Assembly (NCBI GenBank): GCA_031259195.1
Contig: JAIRLR010000033.1
Coordinates: 1 to 10,252, forward strand
Direction of reading: 5' to 3'
Length of the DNA: 10,252 bases
Origin: Streptococcaceae bacterium
GTDB taxonomy: Bacteria > Bacillota > Bacilli > Lactobacillales > Streptococcaceae
Below, piece after piece: positions 1 through 7,576 of this stretch. Below the pieces are notes generated by a model that was not told the origin of the DNA, made no database searches, and saw nothing but the letters and a program-made list of their open reading frames with translations. The position numbers and the translations under genes were made by a program. Position 1 is the stretch's first letter, and each line of letters begins with the position of its first letter.

Positions 1-19
1 TTGTATATTCATAAGTTTA

Positions 20-523
20 TTATTGCGGTTTTATGAAAAAAAGTAAATGCTGTTGCCCTGTATAAATCTTTCTCACAAACTTAAATATCATAAATCCTAA
101 AATTATTATTTTAAAAATAGACGGAATATAAAGATAATTTTGTAAAGAATTTAGCATTTTGTAAAACGAAAGAAAAGCAAGCGTCCAAATAGTTAAAAAC
201 CAAAGACCACAAATACTATCATAGCGTGTTGTTTTAAGTTTTTTCATCCATGAATTTATGGCTCTATAACCAGCTAAACGAAGATTAAAAATTCCTAAAA
301 TAGAAGATAAAATAAAATATCCATCAGAAGTTCCAAACGGTAATAAATTTGTAAAAATCATCGATATATTTGAGATAATAAACATTATTAAAATTTGAGA
401 ATGAATTTTAAAATTTAATAAAAGCAAAATCCCCATAAAAGCTAAAAAATCTTCCCTTTTTTCTTTTTTTATCAACACATAAGAAGAGATAAAATTTGCA
501 TATTTCAAAAATTTGTCTATCAT
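20..523 (-). CDS. AT-rich membrane protein resembling the C-terminal half of an M50-type peptidase (no HExxH)
   Basis: This 167-residue protein has about four hydrophobic segments. Residues 59-82 contain NLLPF, then DGYFILS, then GIFNLR. This resembles the second conserved block of M50 (site-2-protease/YydH-like) membrane peptidases, NxxPFxxxDGYxxLSxxxGIxNLR, in which the Asp (here D67) is a metal ligand. The first block, HExxH, should lie upstream but is absent, so as read it cannot be an active zinc protease. The ATG is only 2 bp after the rqcH stop and has no Shine-Dalgarno sequence; the frame is closed upstream by an in-frame stop inside rqcH. Translation would need coupling to rqcH. Base composition is striking: I count 40 G+C in the first 180 bases (about 22%), against about 37% in the first line of rqcH, which suggests recent transfer. 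It could be a 5'-truncated relic or a naturally short relative. Family assignment rests on one motif. Confidence 0.55.
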   Translation of the reverse strand: MIDKFLKYANFISSYVLIKKEKREDFLAFMGILLLLNFKIHSQILIMFIISNISMIFTNLLPFGTSDGYFILSSILGIFNLRLAGYRAINSWMKKLKTTRYDSICGLWFLTIWTLAFLSFYKMLNSLQNYLYIPSIFKIIILGFMIFKFVRKIYTGQQHLLFFIKPQ

Positions 524-525
524 TT

Positions 526-2214
526 TTATTTTTTCAACTGATCCACCATTTCCTGACTAGGCGTGACTAAGATAGTTTTTTGTCCTTCATAAATGACAAA
601 TCCAGCTTTAGCGCCATTTGGCTTGCGGATATGCTTTACTTGCACCACATCTACCGGCACTTGGGCAGAGTAGCGATATTTGGAATAATAAGCGGCCAGC
701 ATCCCTGCTTGCGTTAACGTTTCATCACTTGGCTGACTAGACTCGACAATCACATGTGAACCGGGAATATTTTTGGCATGCAACCAATAGTCAGTTTTTT
801 TGGCCATTTTCAATGTCAAGCGATCATTTTGCAAATTATTTTTGCCGACTAAAATTTTTGTGCCATCACTTGCTTGGAACTGTGCCGGCTGACTAGGTTT
901 TGCTTTTTTTTGTTTTTGGGGGCGAGCTTTGATATAACCTTCTGCTTGCAACTCTTCAAAAATCACCGGAATTTCTACTGGTGTTGCTAATTCTAATTGC
1001 GATTCAACACTTTTTAAATACAAAATCTCCTGCTTTGTTTGTTCAATCTGCTCTTTAACAATCCGTACGGCTTTTTTTAATTTTTGATACTTTTGAAAAT
1101 ATTTTTGTGCATTTTGATTTGGCGATAAAGAAGGCTTTAAAGCAATTTTAATCAGAACATCATCTTCGTAATAATTTTTCAGCTCAACAAAGTTGACACC
1201 TTTAGGAATTTGCGCTATAAAAGTTGTTAAAAGCTCTCCTTTGCGACGATAATCTTCGGCATTTTCCGTATCGTCTAATGCCGCTTGTAGTTTTTTTAAC
1301 TTTGCTTGATTTTTTTTGCGCTCAACTTTTACACGATGTAAAAGATCTCCAGCTTGCTGCTTAGTTCGATCTTTTTCTGCCTTATCTGTAAAAAAAGCAT
1401 TCAACAGCTCATTTAAGCTATTAAACGTTGCCCTTGACTCACCTAAGGATAAAAAAGCAATCGGTGTAAACCATTCTTTATCATTATTTTCATATAAACT
1501 TGGCTTAGTAGACTCCAATGAAATAAAAAAGTCATGCCATACACGCAGCTTTTCGTTAAATTTTCTTTTTAGGCGATAAGCTAACTCTTCTGCTGTATCA
1601 CGACCAAAACCTTGAAAATTCTCCTGCAGAAAACGCGCTGATAAGTCTTGGGCCGTGTATAAAATTTCAAATATTTCCGTTTCTTGCAAAGTAAATGGAT
1701 TTTTCCCACTTTGCTTAGGCGCAGTACGATATTCTACTCCTGGAATAATCGTTCGATAAGTATTTTGAGTAAAACCTATATGTTTGATGGCATCTAGAAT
1801 TTTTCCTGTTTCTTTATTTAACAAAATAATCGTTGAGTGCCGATTCATAATTTCCACAATCAAAACAATATTTTGCAAATCTCCTAGTTCATCACGATGG
1901 CTAAAAGTAAAATGCAAAATACGATCGTTTTCCACTTGTTCAATCGATTCTAAAATCGATCCTTCCAAATACTTTCTTAACACCATCACAAAGTTAGGCG
2001 GATTTTTAGGATTGTTGTATTGCATAGTCGTCAGCTGTACACGCGCATAGCTAGGGTGCGAAGATAATAGTAATTTATGATTTTGACTATTTGCACGGAT
2101 AGCTAGCACAATCTCTTGTTTATATGGCTGATGCACTTTTTGAATGCGCCCATGTAGTAACTTTGCTTGAAGTTCATGCACCAAAGCATGAATAAAAATA
2201 CCATCAAATGACAC
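526..2214 (-). CDS. rqcH: RqcH / NFACT-family ribosome quality control protein (FbpA-like)
   Basis: This is a 562-residue NFACT protein. In Bacillus, RqcH binds stalled 50S subunits carrying peptidyl-tRNA and recruits tRNA-Ala to add C-terminal alanine tails that mark the chain for proteolysis; streptococcal homologues were first named fibronectin-binding proteins. The N-terminal NFACT-N domain begins MSFDGIFIHAL and carries the D97-R98 pair (ENDRIL) and the EIMNR block at 121-125, both matching residues needed for function in Bacillus RqcH. Two charged, probably coiled-coil stretches lie at about 280-320 and 367-405. The NFACT-R domain runs from about 447 to 553, with the typical WLHAKNIPGSHVIV. 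Length is normal for the family. The start is GTG, 4 bp after the ispH stop, with only a weak ribosome-binding site (AAAGTGAT), so coupling to ispH is likely. The gene appears intact. Confidence 0.95.
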   Translation of the reverse strand: MSFDGIFIHALVHELQAKLLHGRIQKVHQPYKQEIVLAIRANSQNHKLLLSSHPSYARVQLTTMQYNNPKNPPNFVMVLRKYLEGSILESIEQVENDRILHFTFSHRDELGDLQNIVLIVEIMNRHSTIILLNKETGKILDAIKHIGFTQNTYRTIIPGVEYRTAPKQSGKNPFTLQETEIFEILYTAQDLSARFLQENFQGFGRDTAEELAYRLKRKFNEKLRVWHDFFISLESTKPSLYENNDKEWFTPIAFLSLGESRATFNSLNELLNAFFTDKAEKDRTKQQAGDLLHRVKVERKKNQAKLKKLQAALDDTENAEDYRRKGELLTTFIAQIPKGVNFVELKNYYEDDVLIKIALKPSLSPNQNAQKYFQKYQKLKKAVRIVKEQIEQTKQEILYLKSVESQLELATPVEIPVIFEELQAEGYIKARPQKQKKAKPSQPAQFQASDGTKILVGKNNLQNDRLTLKMAKKTDYWLHAKNIPGSHVIVESSQPSDETLTQAGMLAAYYSKYRYSAQVPVDVVQVKHIRKPNGAKAGFVIYEGQKTILVTPSQEMVDQLKK

Positions 2215-2218
2215 ATCA

Positions 2219-3229
2219 TCACTTTCTTTCTAATCCATTTTTAGCTCGCAACTCCTGCATTTTCTTTGCGCGATTTGCTGTTAAGTCTTTCTGTTTTCTG
2301 ACCTTCGGCAAAATATCTTCGCTAGTAACTTTAGAATTCTTTGCCCAGGTCTCAGGTTTACTCTCTTCAAATTGTTCCAAAAATTTAACCACCTCGCGAA
2401 TAACTGCTGTCGGTGTTGAAGCGCCTGCAGTTACGGCAATTTTTTGGATACCTTTAAGCCACTCTACTTTCAGCTCAGAAAGATCAGCGATTCTCTTTGC
2501 TGGCACATGCGCCTGCTCTAGCGAGATTTGTGCCAAACGATTAGTATTATTACTTCGAACGTCCCCAATCACTAGTGTTAAATCACACCCTCTAGCTTGC
2601 ATCGCTACTGCTTTTTGACGAATCTGTGTGGCATGACAGATCTCTTTATGAACTACGATCTGCGGATATCTTTTCTTAAGCGCTTCCATTATTTCGGCTA
2701 CATCCCACTGACTCATCGTTGTCTGATTTGTAATAAAAAGTTTTTCGCCTGCTAAAGGCAGCGATTCTATTTCCTCTAACTTTGAAAGCAGGTAAACTTT
2801 CTTTGGCGCAATACCGATAGCTCCTTCTGGCTCTGGATGACCTTTTTTTCCAATATAGATAATCTCATATCCGTTATCCACATATCTTTTTATCAATTCA
2901 TGTGTAATCTGAACATCAGGACAACTTGCATCAATTGTTGTTAAACCTTTTGCTTTAGCTAAACGAACCACCTCAGGGGAGGTGCCATGAGCTGTAAAAA
3001 TCACTGTTCCAGAGTCAATTTTATCCAAAATCTCTTTACGATTGACTCCATCAGTTGTATAAATACCGATTTCTTTAAAACTTTCTGTAACATGTTTATT
3101 ATGAACGATCATTCCTAAAATATATATTGGACGCGGCAGAGTTTTATCAAGCGCAGCGTTATAGGCGATCACCATTGCATTCACAACTCCGTAACAAAAT
3201 CCTCGTGGGCTGATATTGATAATTTTCAT
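2219..3229 (-). CDS. ispH: 4-hydroxy-3-methylbut-2-enyl diphosphate reductase
   Basis: IspH catalyses the last step of the methylerythritol phosphate (MEP) pathway: reductive dehydroxylation of HMBPP to IPP and DMAPP using a [4Fe-4S] cluster. The three cluster cysteines are present: C12 (PRGFCYGV), C103 (DASCPDVQ) and C198 ([10 protein letters not shown]). Substrate-binding and catalytic positions are also kept: H43 (IVHNKHV), H81 (TAHGTSP), H131 and E133 (GHPEPEG), the T-rich NQTTMS block near 169-173, the SNNTNR block near 226-231 (family SSNSNR) and the TAGASTP loop. At 336 residues it is slightly longer than the usual 310-320 because of a basic tail after about residue 290. The start is ATG with a clear AGGAG six bases upstream. 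It lies 49 bp after the GtrII-like gene and 4 bp before rqcH, so these are probably cotranscribed. The enzyme looks fully functional. Confidence 0.95.
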   Translation of the reverse strand: MKIINISPRGFCYGVVNAMVIAYNAALDKTLPRPIYILGMIVHNKHVTESFKEIGIYTTDGVNRKEILDKIDSGTVIFTAHGTSPEVVRLAKAKGLTTIDASCPDVQITHELIKRYVDNGYEIIYIGKKGHPEPEGAIGIAPKKVYLLSKLEEIESLPLAGEKLFITNQTTMSQWDVAEIMEALKKRYPQIVVHKEICHATQIRQKAVAMQARGCDLTLVIGDVRSNNTNRLAQISLEQAHVPAKRIADLSELKVEWLKGIQKIAVTAGASTPTAVIREVVKFLEQFEESKPETWAKNSKVTSEDILPKVRKQKDLTANRAKKMQELRAKNGLERK

Positions 3230-3238
3230 TTTTTCTCC

Positions 3239-3262
3239 TAAGAGCCTGTTAACAGGTTCTTA
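3239..3262. repeat. 24-bp near-perfect palindrome, possible joined transposon ends
   Basis: The left half reads TAAGAGCCTGTT and the right half AACAGGTTCTTA. They are inverted copies except for one pair (G3244 against T3257). Each half matches the TNAGARCCTGT outer end of the IS at 10038-10049 and of the MITE at 7218-7228. On the minus strand the palindrome ends at the ispH Shine-Dalgarno sequence. There is no U-tract, so it is not a normal terminator. Confidence 0.75.
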
Positions 3263-3278
3263 CACAACTTTTGAAACG

Positions 3279-4922
3279 TCATGAAGCCGATGGGTTCAAA
3301 TACGTTCTACCTTCAGCTATTTTTACCACAACATAATCTTCCATTAATCTGACACAATTAGGATCTGGATAAGACGGCATAGCTTCAGACTCCTTTGTCG
3401 CACGTGCTAGTTGATCTCGATTTGGCAATTTAAAAGGGATTCCTAGCGTTTTCATAAATCCTAAGCCATTCTCTGTTGTTTGAATCGGGTTTGCTGCAAA
3501 GTCAAAAACAGAGTGGCCAATTGCTTCGCCCGGCAAAAAATTACGATCATCGCGAAAACACTTTGACATTTTATAATTGCCAAATAACACAACCGGTACT
3601 TTCTTATCAACTTGCACTTGCCCAATCAAATGCTTAAGATCATTTGCCAAACGCACATCCTCGCCGTAGCGCATTTGGTCAGAATAGAATAAATGCGAAG
3701 TCACTCTTGTCTGGTACACAGTGATAAATAACGCCAAGCACGTAATAACAATCGCGCACCTTTTTTTATAAGTGTGAATCAGATAGAAAATCATAAACGC
3801 TAGTGCAAGGGGCAACGCCATAATTGTTCTAACTGGTACAACGCCCCCACCAATAATAGGGATAATCATAATGGAAAAAGGAATCCCTATACCAGTCATA
3901 ATGCAAAGAAATTTTTTCCCAGGACTTTCTTTTTTTTGGTATGCAATTATTTTAATAATAAAAAGCAGTGAGATTAATGGCAAAAAGGGCGTCCCCGGTG
4001 CAATAGTTGAATGAGCATCTTTGATTGCCTTAGCATAAGGTTTAGCTAAATGCAGAAAAGTATAATATGTTGCATTTTGAACCATCGGAATATTGCCCAT
4101 CGTAATAGTATAACTAAGGCGCAAAATATGAAAAATATTTTCCTGAAATGGCCTTTGTTGCCAGTGATTCATCGCCCCAAAATAATAAACTTTTTTAAGA
4201 TGACAAACAAAAAGAACCGTTTTATTAATCAGCCAATAAACTGCTACTGCTAGAAGCATTGCTGCCAAAAATTTCATACAAAGCTGCCAGTATTCTTTAA
4301 CTTCACATTCCATTTGTTTTGCCAACAGAACAAAACAAAGCAAAACTCCACAACCAAAAAGCAGCACCATCGACTGATAGACCGAAATCATTAAAACAAG
4401 CAAAAGAAAAGCAGAAATAACTTTGCCTCTTTCACCATCCAAAAATCCTTTGTAGAAAAGGTAAATAACATACGGGCAAATGGTAATCATTAGCGCTACT
4501 TCTGAGGCTTGATGCAAAAAATAAAATTGCTCCGCCCAAAAAATCGAAGTCATAAAAGTCAGAGCAAAAGGGATTAGCTGATTATTTCTCCCAGTACTCC
4601 TGCAAAAAATAACGATTAAATAACTCCAAAAAAGTGTAAATAACCAAATTAAACAAAAAGTTAGTAAGAAGGCGAAAAAAGGATTAAAGTGCCGAGATCC
4701 TTGTAGTGCAGCTAAACCAAAGCGACCAATCTGTACTTCCCACTTTAACGCCTCAACTCTATTCGCCATAAATGGTACGGTATCAATACCGATGCTATAC
4801 CAAAATAACTTGCAGCCATATGTAAAAAATAAAGCTATGCTGATGGCAATCACCAAAGGGGGATTATTGCGAAAAAAAGCACAAAATCCCTTGACATTTG
4901 CCTTTTCCAATGTGAATTTCAT
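3279..4922 (-). CDS. GtrII-like (GT-C fold) polytopic membrane glycosyltransferase
   Basis: This is a 547-residue polytopic membrane protein with about ten hydrophobic segments (for example 23-42, 82-107, 116-135, 141-160, 168-200, 214-240, 311-327, 338-358, 361-383, 388-403) and a soluble C-terminal part from about 405. The first extracytoplasmic loop carries GIDT (D47) followed by IGRFGL (66-70). A PVRTIMALP segment lies at 363-371. This layout resembles the glucosyltransferase GtrII family, whose characterised members transfer glucose from undecaprenyl-phosphate-glucose onto surface glycans outside the membrane. The acceptor here cannot be told. The ATG has GGAG about six bases upstream and lies 24 bp after lysS, so it is probably cotranscribed with it. 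No sugar-supply gene (GtrA or GtrB type) is in the window. The family assignment is from overall pattern and the N-terminal D/GR motif; another GT-C family is possible. Confidence 0.7.
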   Translation of the reverse strand: MKFTLEKANVKGFCAFFRNNPPLVIAISIALFFTYGCKLFWYSIGIDTVPFMANRVEALKWEVQIGRFGLAALQGSRHFNPFFAFLLTFCLIWLFTLFWSYLIVIFCRSTGRNNQLIPFALTFMTSIFWAEQFYFLHQASEVALMITICPYVIYLFYKGFLDGERGKVISAFLLLVLMISVYQSMVLLFGCGVLLCFVLLAKQMECEVKEYWQLCMKFLAAMLLAVAVYWLINKTVLFVCHLKKVYYFGAMNHWQQRPFQENIFHILRLSYTITMGNIPMVQNATYYTFLHLAKPYAKAIKDAHSTIAPGTPFLPLISLLFIIKIIAYQKKESPGKKFLCIMTGIGIPFSIMIIPIIGGGVVPVRTIMALPLALAFMIFYLIHTYKKRCAIVITCLALFITVYQTRVTSHLFYSDQMRYGEDVRLANDLKHLIGQVQVDKKVPVVLFGNYKMSKCFRDDRNFLPGEAIGHSVFDFAANPIQTTENGLGFMKTLGIPFKLPNRDQLARATKESEAMPSYPDPNCVRLMEDYVVVKIAEGRTYLNPSAS

Positions 4923-4946
4923 CTTTCTCTCCAGCCTATATGAAAA

Positions 4947-6511
<1,565 letters not shown>

Positions 6512-6539
6512 AAATTCAATTTTTAAATCAAATTAGAAA

Positions 6540-7151
6540 TTACAATTGTTTATTGTAAAATTCAACGATTAATGCTTCATTGATTTCTGGATTAATTTCA
6601 TCACGAGCTGGCAAGCGCGTTAAGCTTCCTTCAAGCTTTTCAGCATCAAATGATACAAATGATGGTCGATACATAATCGCTTCAACAGCTTCTTTGATCA
6701 CTTTTATACTTTTTGATTTTTCACGAATAGCAATCACTTGACCAACTTCTACGCGAAATGATGGAATATTCATACGTTTACCATTAACAGTAATATGTCC
6801 ATGATTAACCAGCTGACGTGCTGCACGCCGTGTTGTTGCTAAACATAAACTATAAACAACATTATCCAAACGACTCTCCAGCAAAATCATAAAGTTTGCA
6901 CCATGTTTTCCTTCTTTAATCTTTGCTGATGCAACAAATAAATTTTTAAACTGACGTTCATTAACGCCATACATATGACGCAATTTTTGCTTTTCAGCTA
7001 ACTGCAAGCCGTATTCAGACAACTTTATGCGACTGTTTGGTCCATGCTGACCTGGTGCATAGTTGCGACGTGATAACTCTTTGCCATTTCCTAATAAAGA
7101 AATTCCCAAACGACGAGATCTTTTCCAAGATGGTCCTGTATAGCGAGACAT
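6540..7151 (-). CDS. rpsD: 30S ribosomal protein S4
   Basis: S4 is a primary 16S rRNA-binding protein that nucleates 30S body assembly and, in several bacteria, represses its own translation. The 203-residue product begins [19 protein letters not shown] and has the conserved [11 protein letters not shown] and [18 protein letters not shown] blocks. The S4 RNA-binding domain is in the middle ([30 protein letters not shown]), and it ends [15 protein letters not shown]. It is the cysteine-poor form without the N-terminal zinc motif. I choose the ATG at 7151, with GGAGGG six bases upstream, over an in-frame ATG 60 bases earlier that would add 20 atypical residues. As in many Firmicutes it is transcribed alone, outside the main ribosomal protein operons. 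A MITE-like element ends about 70 bp upstream, and a hairpin overlaps its ribosome-binding site. Confidence 0.97.
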   Translation of the reverse strand: MSRYTGPSWKRSRRLGISLLGNGKELSRRNYAPGQHGPNSRIKLSEYGLQLAEKQKLRHMYGVNERQFKNLFVASAKIKEGKHGANFMILLESRLDNVVYSLCLATTRRAARQLVNHGHITVNGKRMNIPSFRVEVGQVIAIREKSKSIKVIKEAVEAIMYRPSFVSFDAEKLEGSLTRLPARDEINPEINEALIVEFYNKQL

Positions 7152-7159
7152 TTTAAACC

Positions 7160-7179
7160 CTCCAATAATTTTTTTGGAG
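7160..7179 (-). promoter_or_regulatory. Hairpin overlapping the rpsD Shine-Dalgarno sequence
   Basis: In the minus-strand leader, CUCCAA can pair with UUGGAG across an 8-base A/U loop. The 3' arm contains the GGAG of the rpsD ribosome-binding site, so folding would hide it. This would suit translational control of S4, but the stem is only six base pairs and its use is inference. Confidence 0.4.
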
Positions 7180-7183
7180 TAAA

Positions 7184-7211
7184 ATAATAGGTTTATTCTA
7201 ATTTCGTGCAA
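7184..7211 (-). promoter_or_regulatory. Possible rpsD promoter
   Basis: A -10-like TATTAT (7184-7189) lies 16 bp from a poor -35-like TTGCAC (7206-7211), between the MITE end and the rpsD start. The -35 matches only three of six consensus bases. The alternative is a promoter within or beyond the MITE. Confidence 0.3.
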
Positions 7212-7219
7212 TTGCTCTT

Positions 7220-7387
7220 AGAACCTGTCTACCATCTTTCAGTGGACGAAATTTTTGAATAATTTTGTGCAATTTTAGGCAAAAAATGTAGATTAGCGAA
7301 GCGTTGGTTCCAAATCAAGGCTTTTTAACGACGAAGTGCAAAAAATTATCAAAAACTTTCGCCGCTAGAAGATGGTAGACAGACTCT
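7220..7387. mobile_element. MITE-like element, 168 bp, with ~50-bp terminal inverted repeats
   Basis: The two arms, 7220-7271 and 7337-7387, are inverted copies with scattered mismatches and a perfect 14-base core, CTGTCTACCATCTT (7225-7238 and, inverted, 7369-7382). The 65-bp centre has no coding capacity. The outer end (TTAGAACCTGT) resembles the end of the IS at 10038, so the element may be moved by that type of transposase. The left flank is TTA and the right flank TTC, so a 3-bp target duplication is possible but imperfect. Its length, lack of a gene and position between genes fit a MITE. It lies between the terminator of the secreted-protein gene and the rpsD leader. Confidence 0.7.
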
Positions 7388-7539
7388 TCTGCTTTCACCT
7401 CTGCAGCCGCGGTTACTAACGTATCGAAACTTAAGCAACTGTTGACGACAATCCAATAAACTGCTGCATTATTTTACGCAACCGTTATTCTAACAAATCA
7501 TCTTAAAACATTCAAATGACAATATCTAGAGAAATACCT
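7388..7539. other. Intergenic stretch without recognisable feature
   Basis: About 150 bp lie between the MITE and the terminator of the secreted-protein gene. I see no gene with a start and ribosome-binding site, and no clear promoter. A short minus-strand open frame (about 7388-7470) running into the MITE reads FDTLVTAAAEVKAEE in part and could be a gene remnant, but nothing identifies it. Confidence 0.4.
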
Positions 7540-7564
7540 AAAAAGGCGATTGTCCCACCTTTTT
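7540..7564 (-). terminator. Rho-independent terminator after the secreted-protein gene
   Basis: In the minus-strand RNA, AAAAAGGUG pairs with CGCCUUUUU (9 bp, one G-U pair) across a 7-base loop (GGACAAU). The stem starts 12 bp after the stop codon, and its 3' arm supplies the U-tract. The A-tract on the other side would let it also work for plus-strand transcripts. Confidence 0.85.
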
Positions 7565-7576
7565 ACTACATCTACT

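Noticed and set aside
3239..3262. Terminator between the GtrII-like gene and ispH
   Set aside because: The palindrome has no U-tract and at most a very short loop, and the ispH ribosome-binding site follows at once.
7388..7470. Short minus-strand frame reading FDTLVTAAAEVKAEE that runs into the MITE
   Set aside because: The composition looks protein-like, but it has no start or ribosome-binding site, is bounded by stops and matches nothing recognisable. It may be a relic, but I cannot support it as a gene.
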